Part shown: piece after piece, positions 19,179 through 28,412 of the stretch
How the letters are laid out: each line of letters begins with the position of its first letter
Position numbering within the stretch: the first letter of the stretch is position 1
Made by a program: the position numbers and the translations under genes
Assembly: GCA_964291445.2 (NCBI GenBank)
Contig: OZ219862.1
Location: 1,550,001 to 1,614,000, forward strand
Direction: 5' to 3'
DNA from: JAPOXR01 sp964291445
GTDB taxonomy: Bacteria > Pseudomonadota > Alphaproteobacteria > Rhodobacterales > Rhodobacteraceae
Length of the DNA: 64,000 nucleotides
Notes under the pieces: model-generated
What the model was told of the DNA's origin: nothing
What the model saw: the letters and a program-made list of their open reading frames with translations, nothing else
The model's database searches: none

Positions 19179-19783
19179 CCCGTCCAGCCCAACTCGTCCT
19201 GTCGTCCGCCCAGCCGGTCCCTGAGCCGGCGCACTCCCCTGGTCAGCAGGCTCTCGACCGCCTCGATCGTCGTGTCGAGAATCTCGGCGATTTCCGGGTT
19301 CGACCTTCCCTCCAGGTGTCGCAGCACCACCGCGATCCTCTGGCGGGCCGGCAGGGCCGACAAGGCTTCTTCCAGTGCCCGGGATCGCTCACCCTCCATC
19401 ATCCGGTCAAGCTGGGCCGGCCGGTGGTCGGCGGTCTCGTCCGGTGACAACGGGCTGCCGGGCCGTCTCGCCCGCAAGCGATCCGTGCACAGATTTGCCG
19501 TCACCCGCCACAGCCAAGTGGACAGCCGGGCATCGCCGGACCGCCAGGTCGGCGCCATCTTCCACAGCCTCAGCATGACCTCCTGCGTGACGTCCTCGGC
19601 ATCGGCCTGGTTGCCCAGCATGCGGCAGGCAAGCCGGAATACGGTTGGCGCAAACCGCTCGAGGATCTGGCGGGATGCGGACCGGTCTCCGGCCGCATAG
19701 GCCGCAAGCAGGCTCTCATCCGTTGCCGATCCATCTGTGTCAGATCGCCTTTGCATGCTCGAACTGGCACGGTCCCCACTCAT
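19175..19783 (-). CDS. ECF-type RNA polymerase sigma factor
   Basis: This 202-residue protein carries sigma region 2 (RLACRMLGNQADAEDVTQEVMLRLWKM, residues about 50-76) and region 4 (LPARQRIAVVLRHLEGRSNPEIAEILDTTIEAVESLLTRGVRRLRD, about 142-187), with no region 1 or 3. That is the extracytoplasmic-function type, which directs transcription in response to envelope signals. The genes run EF-hand protein, sigma, probable anti-sigma, Spy-like protein in one direction. ECF factors usually activate their own operon, but I did not find a clear target promoter upstream of the EF-hand gene. Confidence 0.92.
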   Translation of the reverse strand: MSGDRASSSMQRRSDTDGSATDESLLAAYAAGDRSASRQILERFAPTVFRLACRMLGNQADAEDVTQEVMLRLWKMAPTWRSGDARLSTWLWRVTANLCTDRLRARRPGSPLSPDETADHRPAQLDRMMEGERSRALEEALSALPARQRIAVVLRHLEGRSNPEIAEILDTTIEAVESLLTRGVRRLRDRLGGRQDELGWTG

Positions 19784-19830
19784 CGGGTCTGCAGTTGGCC
19801 GGCATCACCAGGTGGCCGGCCAACCGATTG

Positions 19831-20346
19831 TCAGTCGTTGTCGTGGCCCTTCCGGCCCCAACGCCGGCCCTTCCTGCCGTCCCTCGATTTCTTCCGATCG
19901 AATTCGGACTCGGAGATCATGCCGTCATCATCCCGGTCCATCCGGGAAAATGCCCGCGCCGGATCATGGTCCATCTCGATCTCATCCATGGCGACCATGC
20001 CGTCGCCATCGGCGTCCAACCTGCCGATGATTGCGGCCGAGCGCTTCTCGGCCATGCGGGCGAGACTGGCCATGATGGCTGCATTCAATTCATCCTGCGA
20101 CAGCATGCCGTCGCCATCGGCGTCATGGCTGGCAAACCAGGTGCTTCGGGCCGCGGCGAATTCCTCCTCGGTCAACATGCCGTCGCCATCGGCGTCCAGG
20201 TCGGAAAATCCGGCACCCATGCCGCCGAACATGCTTCCGCTCTTCCTCCCATCCCCGGAATCGGCCATGGCCGAACCGGTCGAGAGAGCCGCAAGGGCGG
20301 CGATGGTTGCCCCCGAGAGCAGCAGCCTGAGATGTGTCTGTTTCAT
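19831..20346 (-). CDS. periplasmic EF-hand calcium-binding protein
   Basis: This 171-residue protein has a signal peptide (cut expected near STGSAMA-DS, residue about 28) and four EF-hand-type loops: DLDADGDGMLTEEEF, DADGDGMLSQDEL, RLDADGDGMVAMDEI and RMDRDDDGMISESEF. Each has the Asp/Gly spacing and terminal Glu needed to bind Ca2+. A basic tail, KKSRDGRKGRRWGRKGHDND, ends the protein. It lies 47 bp ahead of the ECF sigma gene in the same direction and is probably the first gene of that operon. I infer calcium binding in the periplasm and possibly sensing for the sigma/anti-sigma pair. Confidence 0.88.
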   Translation of the reverse strand: MKQTHLRLLLSGATIAALAALSTGSAMADSGDGRKSGSMFGGMGAGFSDLDADGDGMLTEEEFAAARSTWFASHDADGDGMLSQDELNAAIMASLARMAEKRSAAIIGRLDADGDGMVAMDEIEMDHDPARAFSRMDRDDDGMISESEFDRKKSRDGRKGRRWGRKGHDND

Positions 20347-20425
20347 TGCCTGTCATCCTTTCAATTGCCGGCCCTCGCCGGTGATCTCTTTTCAACTGAT
20401 GGTTAAACGGCAGGCGGCCCGATTT

Positions 20426-20445
20426 CCGGCGAAATTTTTTGCCGG
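20426..20445 (-). terminator. possible terminator of the aldolase gene
   Basis: The sequence CCGGCGAAATTTTTTGCCGG can fold into a stem of about nine pairs, including one G-U, 15 bases beyond the aldolase stop. A larger GGCCC/GGGCC arm encloses it. No long T run follows in the direction of transcription, so it is only a candidate. Confidence 0.35.
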
Positions 20446-20460
20446 GCGAGGGCCTCGGCC

Positions 20461-21351
20461 TCAGGTGCAGGATGCAGCATAGATCCGGTTGATGGTCTCG
20501 CCGAGCATGCGATCGAACTCCGGGTCGTCCTGGGATTCGTCCAGCCCCTCCAGGAGGGCCCGCGAAAAGCTGGCGACCATTCCCGGGTTTTCGGCGAGCC
20601 GACGGCAGGCTTCCTCCCTGTCATATCCGCCGGACAGGGCCGTGACCCTGACCACCTTGTCATGGGCGATGAGATCGGCATACCGCCCCGCCAGCTCGGG
20701 AAGGGTCAACTTGAGTGCAATCCGCCGTCCCGTGCCGAGCGCCTCCAGCCGGGCAATCAGCGCCTCGAACAGCATCTCCTCGCATTCTTCCTTGTCCTCG
20801 CAGGCAATCGACACCTCCGGCTCGACGATCGGCAGGAACCCGTGATCGATGATGGTTTCGGCAAATTCGAATTGCTGCTCGACCACGGCATCAACCCCCG
20901 CCTTGCCCGGCCGATGAATGACCGAACGCATCTTGGTGCCGAACATGCCATACTCTCTGGCCTGCTCCAGCCGGTCTTCCATGCCACTGATCGGCCGCAT
21001 GAGGCTGATGCCATCCTCCTCATCGGCCAGCCCGTCATCAATCTTGAGGAAGGGCAACACGCCTTTCCGATTCCACAGGAAGTCGGGAACCCTCTGCCCG
21101 TCGATCTCGCCGGTCATTGTCTTCTCGAACAGGATCACTCCCAGGATCCGGTTGCCGGAAAAGCAGGCTGCCCGCATGATCCGTGAGCGCATTTCATGAA
21201 CGAGTGCCATCATCTCGGCCTCGTTGCCATACCTGTTCTCGGCGACACCGTAGCGGGCGAGCGCAACTGGCGTCGAGCCGCCGCTCTGGTCAAGCGCGGC
21301 GATAAATCCGTCATTGTCGGCAAAGTGTGAAATCCTGTCCTGGTCCTGCAT
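20461..21351 (-). CDS. fructose-bisphosphate aldolase, class I
   Basis: This 296-residue enzyme splits fructose-1,6-bisphosphate into dihydroxyacetone phosphate and glyceraldehyde-3-phosphate through a Schiff base. Marks of the class I bacterial form are FIAALDQSGGSTPVAL near the start, ILGVILFEKTMTGEIDG near residue 75, LPIVEPEVSI near 175 and IALKLTLPE near 213, where the lysine is the likely Schiff-base residue. It acts in glycolysis or gluconeogenesis together with the glpX product encoded upstream. It appears to be transcribed on its own. Confidence 0.93.
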   Translation of the reverse strand: MQDQDRISHFADNDGFIAALDQSGGSTPVALARYGVAENRYGNEAEMMALVHEMRSRIMRAACFSGNRILGVILFEKTMTGEIDGQRVPDFLWNRKGVLPFLKIDDGLADEEDGISLMRPISGMEDRLEQAREYGMFGTKMRSVIHRPGKAGVDAVVEQQFEFAETIIDHGFLPIVEPEVSIACEDKEECEEMLFEALIARLEALGTGRRIALKLTLPELAGRYADLIAHDKVVRVTALSGGYDREEACRRLAENPGMVASFSRALLEGLDESQDDPEFDRMLGETINRIYAASCT

Positions 21352-21989
21352 CGTCTACTCCCTGATTCCCCCATCCGGACAACGGGCCTGCCCGGCATTC
21401 AGGGGACAAATTGCTACTGTTGGCGGGCAAGAAATCACCCGGCTGACCGGCGGGCCTCGGCATGCCAGCCAACCGTCACTTGGCCAATCTCTGCCCCGAA
21501 GTCAAATTTCGACTCCCGCATGGCCGCGACTCGGCAGGAAGGACCGGCAACACACGGTGCGTCCACATACGAGTGTTGATGATGTCGATGTCGTACATGT
21601 GCGAGTCTCCTGCCTTGTCAGCGGGTCATCCGTCCCGCCCCGCCGTTGCCTGGCTCGCTCTGGCGTATGTCTCATCGGAACACGCGCGCAGTGCAGCGGC
21701 CGCGAAGCGGCCGTAAAGCGAGTGCCGCCTGCATCATACCGTGCCCCTTAGGTTGGGTGAATGGGAACGGCGACGGTACGCCTCCCAAGGAACGCCGACC
21801 ACCAACCCGCTTCCGGCCAGACTCGCCCTCTTCTTCGTGCCAGCCGAATTCAGTCCGCAGACCCGACGAGGTCGCTTCGACGGCCATAAGGATGCGGACG
21901 AGTCGGCGAACCCTTCAGGCGGTGCAATTGGCGGTGGAGGCCGCGTTGCCGAGGAGCCACAGGGTGACCGTGCGGCGACCGTCGCCAGA
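21352..21989. other. intergenic region, no gene recognised
   Basis: This stretch between the aldolase and the higBA promoter shows no frame with a recognisable motif. Base composition is less GC-skewed at codon third positions than in neighbouring genes. It marks the left edge of the 22-29.6 kb defence segment. Confidence 0.4.
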
Positions 21990-22018
21990 TTGATATCACA
22001 CACTCAGTGCTATAAAAT
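21990..22018 (+). promoter_or_regulatory. predicted promoter of the higBA operon
   Basis: TTGATA (21990-21995) and TAAAAT (22013-22018) are separated by 17 bases, a good vegetative promoter. Transcription would begin near 22025, about 25 bases before the toxin start. The adjoining GATATC palindrome could belong to an antitoxin operator. Confidence 0.55.
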
Positions 22019-22050
22019 GGCCATGACGGCGGGTGCTCGCGGGGCCAGGA

Positions 22051-22440
22051 TTGCAGACGTTCAAGACCAAGGCGTTCGCGCGTTTTGCGAACCGCGGGGG
22101 ACTGGAGGATGACGCGTTGTGTGATGCGGTTCGCCGTGCTCGGGAAGGCCTGATCGACGCCGACCTGGGCGGAGGCGTCATCAAGCAGCGAGTCGCGCGT
22201 AGGGGTGGCGGCCGTTCCGGCGGGTTCCGGACGATCATGCTGTTTCGCAGGGGCGAACTGGTGTTTTTCGTCTATGGCTTCGCCAAGAGCGACCGGGATA
22301 ATGTGCGGCGGGACGAGTTGGCGGCTTTCCGTTTGTTGGCAAACGAATACCTTTCGCTGGACCAAGCCGGCCTCGCCGCAGCGCAGAGGGTTGGAGCGAT
22401 TATCGAGGTGAAATGCAATGACCAAGCAGTACAAGAGTGA
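22051..22440 (+). CDS. higB: RelE/HigB-like toxin
   Basis: This protein of about 129 residues starts (L/M)QTFKTKAFARFANRGGLEDDALC and contains LIDADLGGGVIKQRVARRGGGRSGGFRTI, then FVYGFAKSDRDNVRRDELAAF. This is the RelE-type HigB2 toxin group that cleaves mRNA on the ribosome. The preferred start is a TTG at 22051 after GGGCCAGGA. A GTG at 22033 is in frame. It overlaps the antitoxin gene by 23 bases. The toxin-first order is typical of higBA. Confidence 0.85.
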   Translation: MQTFKTKAFARFANRGGLEDDALCDAVRRAREGLIDADLGGGVIKQRVARRGGGRSGGFRTIMLFRRGELVFFVYGFAKSDRDNVRRDELAAFRLLANEYLSLDQAGLAAAQRVGAIIEVKCNDQAVQE

Positions 22441-22735
22441 GGCGCTGGCGGCCGCGCACGAGGCGGCGCTCGGTCTGGCGGAGGCCGGCGTCATGTCCAA
22501 AAAAACCATGCGCATGTTCGACGAAATGTGTCTGACGCCTGTGGAGGCGATGTCGCCAGAGGACATTCGGGCGCTGCGGCTTCGGGAAAACGCGAGCCAG
22601 GCAGTGTTCGCGCGTTATCTCAATGTGACCACGGGGCTGGTGAGCCAGTGGGAGCGCGGCGAAAAGCGCCCACGCGGGGCCTCGCTGAAACTACTGACCC
22701 TGGTGGCCAGGAATGGTCTTGGAGCGGTTGCGTGA
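22418..22735 (+). CDS. higA: HigA-like antitoxin with XRE helix-turn-helix
   Basis: This 105-residue protein has a C-terminal XRE-type helix-turn-helix, LRLRENASQAVFARYLNVTTGLVSQWERGEKRPRG, preceded by an N-terminal helical part that should bind the toxin. It is expected to neutralise HigB and repress the operon. The ATG lies within the end of higB, which couples their translation. Confidence 0.88.
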   Translation: MTKQYKSEALAAAHEAALGLAEAGVMSKKTMRMFDEMCLTPVEAMSPEDIRALRLRENASQAVFARYLNVTTGLVSQWERGEKRPRGASLKLLTLVARNGLGAVA

Positions 22736-22945
22736 TATTTGGGTGTCCGGGATTCGCAGTTCGGTCTTGCGTCGAAAGTTGTACGGAAAAACTATTGTCC
22801 CAATTTCATTGAATTGATGGATACAGTGACTTCAGCTCGATCCGTGCGTTCTCGGTCCTGAACCGCCAGTCCACCAGCTTGGCCGACGCGTTGCGATGCT
22901 CCTGCCATACGCCGACCTCGCGCGTCATCGTCTCCCGGTCTGGTA

Positions 22946-23971
22946 TCCGGTGATCAAGCACTGCCGGGACAGCACGCCGGTACCGGTGTCCGCGTCTCGC
23001 CATCCGCATTGCAGCGCCGCGCCGGCACAATCGGCAACAAGGCCTGCCAATTCGAGCGGGTGATCGTGGAAGGGGCGGCACCGGCGGCCAGTCGGCACTA
23101 TCTTGCCATGGACGGCACCGGGGTGCCGATGCGCCAAGAGGAGACGAAAGGCATCCGCGGCAAGCAGGAGGATGGAAGCTCGAAGACCCGGGAGGCGAAG
23201 GTGGTGATCGCATATACCGCCCAGGGGCGGAGCCCGAAGACCGGCGAGGTCACGAAGGACAAGGGCAGCGAGACTGTCAGCGCCGCCACCTGCTGCGTGA
23301 GCGCCCGTTCCGACTTTGCCGCCCGCGTTGAGCGGCAGATACACCGCACCGGGCTCGGCGATGCCGAGGAGGTCGCCCGCCTCTCGGACGGGGCGGCGTG
23401 GATCGTCAATGTCTGCCAGGAGATGCTGCCCGGGCCGAGGGCCGCCCATGTGCTGGATCTGTGGCACGCGCTGGACTATGCTGGCGACGCCCTCAAGGTG
23501 CTGGTTGCGGACCAGGGCGAGCGGAAGCGGCGCATCGAGGAAATCAGGGACGAACTGAAGGCCGGACGCGTGCACGAGGTCATTGCCTGGCTTGAGCCAT
23601 TCCGGGACCGGGGCAAGGATGTGGCTGCCTGCATCGACTACTACCGGAACAACCAGGACCGCATGCACGAGGGCCAGTATATCAGACGAGGCATGCAGGT
23701 CGGCTCCGGCGTGGTCGAAAGCCTGGGCCGGCAGCTTGTCGGCAAGCGCCTCAAGCAGCCGGGGAGCCACTGGACCAAGGCCGGTGCCAATCGCCTCATG
23801 GCCATCAAGGCATGCCTGCACAACAACCGGTGGGCCGACTATCTGGACTGGAACGCAAACCGGGTGTTGCGGCATCGAAGCGACAAAATCGGAATTGGTC
23901 CACAAAGACGGACCCGACATCGCTCCCGAATCGCATGTTCCCGGCGCCAACCCGCACAGGACAGCAGCTGA
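22946..23971 (+). mobile_element. ISKra4-family transposase remnant, 5'-truncated
   Basis: The plus strand encodes the middle and C-terminal part of an ISKra4-type DDE transposase: HAGTGVRVSPSALQRRAG, HYLAMDGTGVPMRQEE, KQEDGSSKTREAKVV, VARLSDGAAWIVNVC and IRRGMQVGSGVVESLGRQL. These blocks follow the family order. The N-terminal third is missing, since a stop or frame break lies near 22940, and no start codon with a ribosome site is seen. I could not find matching terminal inverted repeats. The element is therefore a decayed insertion between the higBA pair and mcrBC, and its transposase is unlikely to be active. Confidence 0.75.
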
Positions 23972-24112
23972 AACGGCCACGAACCCGGCGGCGACATTCC
24001 AAGGACCGCACGACCTTGTCTCGCCGTCCTTCCAAGCCGGAACACGGAATAGGCGGTTCAGGAAACGGCTTTCCTTGCTATCCTCCCGGCCTGCAGATTT
24101 GGTGGAGTCATA

Positions 24113-25414
24113 TCAATTGTGGGCGCCGAGAATCGTGGCCTGGACCAATTCTCTGAGGGCGGTCTCGTGCATTTGATGAGACCCAGACATGTCGAGCGTT
24201 GCCACGTAGAGGCTTTCCTTCGAGGCCGGTGTCGCAATCGAGTACTTTTGCTGGACCGGATCGGGCGGCAGCGCTGCATGGTGGGGGAATAGCAACATGA
24301 CGAGCGGGCAATTATAGACTCGACCATACGCCATGAGCTGGTAGACATCGGCTTGACTCACTCCCCGTTTGGGATCGTCGTCACGCGTCGTAATGTGCTT
24401 CCACTTCGTATCGACAATGACATTGATCCGGCCACCTCGTCGGATGACCAGGTCAGGGTGTGTCCGGAACCGGCCAATACCCTCTTCGAAAAGGCAGTAG
24501 TCGTAACCGCCGTGGGCTGAAACGTGCAGGTCGGTGCCTGCGAGGGCACGGGCCAACAGCCTCGCCACGTATTCCTCGAAGAGAACGTTCATTTCGAACA
24601 GAAGGGCGTGTCCATGGATGGGGCCGGCGCTCGTCTGTTGGTGTCGATCTTCGAGAAAGAGGCGAGCAAGCGACAGAAGTTCCCGCCACCGGGTATTCGT
24701 CCGATCGAGTGTGATCATGTCCCAGCGAAGAGCGTTGGGGGGCAGTTCCGATATGTCTGCGTAGACGAAACCGAGCTCTCGCAGCGCCCGCTGGTTGTCC
24801 GGTTGCTGGGTCAGGCGAGAGAGTTTTTCGATGGTCGCCCGCATGACCTGGTTAAGCGCAATATCAGGCGACAACCCGTCGAACCGGCAGGCAAGTTTCT
24901 GAGGCGAGACCGCAAGGACCGAAAATTGACGTGACACGTCGAGGCGCCCTCGCAGAGCCGGAAGGTCGGCTTCCTGAGCCTTGTATTGTCGTGGCATGCC
25001 CTGGCGCACCGCATTGGCAAGCTTGTTGCAGAACAGGCGAATCAGCAATTCCAGGATGGTGTCGCGTTGCCAACCGAGCTGCGCCATCACTCCGACATCC
25101 ACGCGGATATTCAACGCCACGGCCAGCATGTGGATCAACCTGTGACGCAACGTGACGTTGTTGACGTCGGCTTCTCCTGCGCCTTCGATCTTCGGCAGGA
25201 TTTCGAGCTGGCAGCCTGGCGTAGCGATGATTCCCACCACACCGCGGGCACGAAGCCCCCTTCGACCGTGTTCGAGCACTCCTTCGCCGCCAATCCCCGA
25301 CAATTTCGATGCCCGTGCTGCCGCCGCGATTTGATCCGCCTGCGCCACCGGGATGGTGGATTCGTCCGTGCCGTAGTCGATGCGGTCCCATTCGCGGATG
25401 GTGCGGCGAATCAT
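24113..25414 (-). CDS. mcrC: McrC, nuclease subunit of the McrBC restriction system
   Basis: This 433-residue protein matches McrC, the nuclease partner of the GTP-driven McrB ring that cuts methylated DNA. The C-terminal PD-(D/E)XK core is visible as RTHPDLVIRRGGRINVIVDTKWK near residue 320, with the Asp and Asp-Thr-Lys catalytic residues. It continues with QLMAYGRVYNCPLVMLLFPH. The N-terminal half, with GVVGIIATPGCQLEILPKIEG, is the McrB-binding region. It overlaps the mcrB stop by ATGA and is complete. Its codon use looks less GC-biased than the neighbouring core genes, in keeping with horizontal transfer. Confidence 0.9.
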   Translation of the reverse strand: MIRRTIREWDRIDYGTDESTIPVAQADQIAAAARASKLSGIGGEGVLEHGRRGLRARGVVGIIATPGCQLEILPKIEGAGEADVNNVTLRHRLIHMLAVALNIRVDVGVMAQLGWQRDTILELLIRLFCNKLANAVRQGMPRQYKAQEADLPALRGRLDVSRQFSVLAVSPQKLACRFDGLSPDIALNQVMRATIEKLSRLTQQPDNQRALRELGFVYADISELPPNALRWDMITLDRTNTRWRELLSLARLFLEDRHQQTSAGPIHGHALLFEMNVLFEEYVARLLARALAGTDLHVSAHGGYDYCLFEEGIGRFRTHPDLVIRRGGRINVIVDTKWKHITTRDDDPKRGVSQADVYQLMAYGRVYNCPLVMLLFPHHAALPPDPVQQKYSIATPASKESLYVATLDMSGSHQMHETALRELVQATILGAHN

Positions 25415-28277
25415 GCCCCGCTGAGCCCTGTGTAGTCAAAACCGTCGTCTTCGGAACGGATCTCCCATCGGAACCGGGGCGGTGCGCCGCCATCATCAAG
25501 CCCGGGAGGCACATTGAGCGTCGAGCGGTTCAGGAATCCTCCCGTTATCGACCCGTCATGCGAGGCTGCGTCACCCAGCACGGCCGCGATCTTTGCCCAA
25601 TCCTCGAAGAAATACTCGGCCAGCAGCGGAATCACTTTGTGCCGCATGACAGAATCCACATCGGCTCGTGATTTGCACTCCATGAAATAGGCATGCCCGA
25701 TCTGGTGCTCGCGATCATAGAGGTACTCGATCCGCTCGTTAATCGCGGCAAGAACTTGTGGCAGGTTGACCCCGCACGCCTCCGCCGCTCTGGCCAGAAG
25801 GGATGGGTCAGGCATCATTTCTTGGAAGGAGAAACGTCGACGCAAGGCCATATCGAGTAGCGCAATCGACCGGTCGGCGGTGTTCATTGTGCCCAGGATG
25901 TGCAGGTTCGATGGCACGCCGAATTCGACACAGGAATATGGCAGGCGGACCTTCAGCGCGTTTGGTTGACTCAGACGCTTGTCCGGCTCAAGGAGCGTGA
26001 TCAACTCTCCGAACACTTTCGATATGTTGGCGCGATTGATCTCGTCGATGATCAGAACAAAGGGCTCCGGTACCATCGACCCATCCGTTTTCTGGCTATT
26101 CAGGTAACGCTCAAGAGCAGGGATGTTGAGCTCGCTATCGAAGAACATGTAGATCGATCTGTGCGTAAGGCGACGCGTGTAAATCTCGCTGACCGGCACA
26201 CCTTCCCGGTCCACCCAATGCCAACGCACGGATCGACGATGGGAGTAACCCCCTCTGGTCGTGGGTAGAATTCGTAATCCCCGGTGAATTCACCGATAGC
26301 CCGAAACAGCAAATTTCCCTTCGAGACGACCACGATGTCGCCATGCCGTACCCAGTTACGAAAAATATAGGGCAGCTGGACTGCGCTGGACCGGGCGTTG
26401 ACATCATTGTGACCGTCAAGCACCCCCTTGGTCTTGCAAGCCTCGATGATTGCTTCCCGGTGGACATACTTGTCGTCACTCCAATCGATGTCTTCGAACC
26501 CGAGAAGCGTGTAGCCGCCCGCGATCGCTTCTTCGAAAAGGGGTGCGTCGTCCGGGTTGCCCGTCTCGCCGATGGACATCTTGAAGACCTGCCGGCCTGC
26601 AATGGTGATCGCGTCATCACCGAGCGATGCACTCCGGCTTGTCTCCGCCCGTTTGGCAATGCGACGGAAAATGCCGGGAACCGTCTCCAGCCGGAAACCA
26701 CCAGAGGAGCAGGTGCCGTCTTCGTCCGACTCCGTCGTGGGCTGTCGGCCTTCCACGAAATCCTCGTATGACATCGACTGGTGAAAGGTGACGAATTCGA
26801 TGCGTCCCGCCGAGAGGAGTCGCTGATAGGTTTGCATCAGGGCATCGCGATCCTCGGGAACCGCCTCGCCGCAGAGCCTGACAGCCTCCGCGGCGGTGCA
26901 GTACGTCTTTCCAGTGCCCGGCGGTCCATAGAGGATCAGGTTTACAGGGAGTGCCGATACGGGTCGTTCTCGGCTTGCGCCATTGTCGGTGGGCTTGACC
27001 ACAACATGATCCTCAGTCTCGACCTCCTCGAGGGCGATCCAAAGGAATCCCTGTATGTCCAACCAGTCCTGTGGCTGCCACTGCCAGTCATCGTGCATGA
27101 TGGCGAAGAGTTCGGCGAATACGCACTTGAAGCTGCGATAGTCCGTTGCCAAGTTGAAAGATTTCTCCCCGAAGAGATCCCTTCCCACAAGCTTTTCCCA
27201 AGCCTTGTTCATCCGCGTAATCTTGACGGGGACAGCCTCGCCGGGGCGTACCACCGACAGTGCCGAAAACAGGATGTTGAGGCGCTCGCCAAAGGTCAAG
27301 GATGTGACACCTCGACCTCTCAGGGCCATGAGCGAATCAAACGCATGCGACAGGGCTTCCTCCGCGCTTTTGTCGGAGCGGACCAGGCGCCCTATGACTG
27401 CATGGAATTCATCGAGCAGTTCGGGATTCTGCCTGGCGATCCTGTCCCTGGTCTGCCATCGAACTAGGGGACCATCTCTCTGTGACATGAGTATGTTGAA
27501 AACGGTCTCACCGAGGGCTTCGTCGTTACAGGCGTCCGTAAGAGCGGTCTGGACCTGCTCCATGACATCCACCTTGAATGCTTTCTCATCCCTGGCCCAC
27601 CCGGCTCCCGGATCGACAAAGCTCTTGAAGTCTGGACAGAAAGCAAGGAACCGTTCCCGCATTTCTTCGAGAGCTGGTCTGTCGACAAGCTGGTCGATCA
27701 GGTCGAACCGGAGGACCGTGTCCGGGCTATTGTCGGGCCCCACCCGCTCGGGCAGCGAAACCTGCGCCATCTCCCGGAATTTGTGCCCGGCAAGCACCTG
27801 GCAGATCATTGGCCACTCTTTGTCCAGACCGATCGCGCCGTTGACCTCTCGAGCTTGAATTTCGACCTGCCCTTGACCTTCCTCCCGGGCGGGTTCGATA
27901 TAGTGTTCCAGGACATATTGCCGGATGCGGTCGGAGTCCTGTGCAGGCCCCGGGGGTTCGCCATCAAGGAACCGGCCATATTGAGCCAACCACCTTCGCC
28001 AATTCCTGAGCCGACCGGAGGGTTTCTCGGAGTCCGGCATCATAATCCGGAAGTCCTGCCCGCCGCTGCGCGCATCCTCGAGCACCTGGCACAGCTTTTC
28101 GTCCAGTGACTTGAAGCGGTCGGCTTTCCATGCTTCCGCTAGGTCCTGGAACGGCATGCGAAGTTCGTCCAGCTTCCGCTCAATCGTAAGGATTGCGTAA
28201 GCACGGGATTTCCGCGCCTTGTCAGAAGATGCCCCGCTGCTCTCAAGCCATTTCTTGAATTCGATTTCCCTTGCCAT
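25411..28277 (-). pseudogene. mcrB: mcrB, GTPase subunit of McrBC, frameshifted
   Basis: Two overlapping frames together make a complete McrB-like protein of about 955 residues. The upstream frame (28277 down to about 26250) has a long N-terminal recognition part from MAREIEFKKWLESSG, then Walker A NLILYGPPGTGKTYCTA, and ends near DYEFYPRPEG. The next codons read on in the -1 frame (upstream as YSHRRSVRWHWVDREGVP). That frame contains Walker B VLIIDEINRANISKVFGEL and LGTMNTADRSIALLDMALRRRF, whose NTAD is the McrB GTP-specificity motif. The break lies at a run of five G on the coding strand (C at 26249-26253). One base lost or two gained would explain it. It may be a real mutation, a phase switch or a sequencing error. 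Confidence 0.8.
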
Positions 28278-28412
28278 GACTTCGTCGTGTTCCCTGTATT
28301 GCCCTGTTCGGTTGCGTGTTTTTCTGGCAAGCCGGGTCGACACAACCGGAATCGATCAGGCGCAGCAGCCAACCTGATCAGGAATTCTAGGTTGATCCTG
28401 CGTCGCGCGATG

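Noticed and set aside
22925..23980. A 351-codon minus-strand frame over the transposase remnant
   Set aside because: No motif; the ISKra4 blocks are on the plus strand.
26240..26260. Programmed ribosomal frameshift in mcrB
   Set aside because: A plain G run without a typical X-XXY-YYZ heptamer or downstream pseudoknot is visible; mutation, phase variation or sequencing error is simpler.
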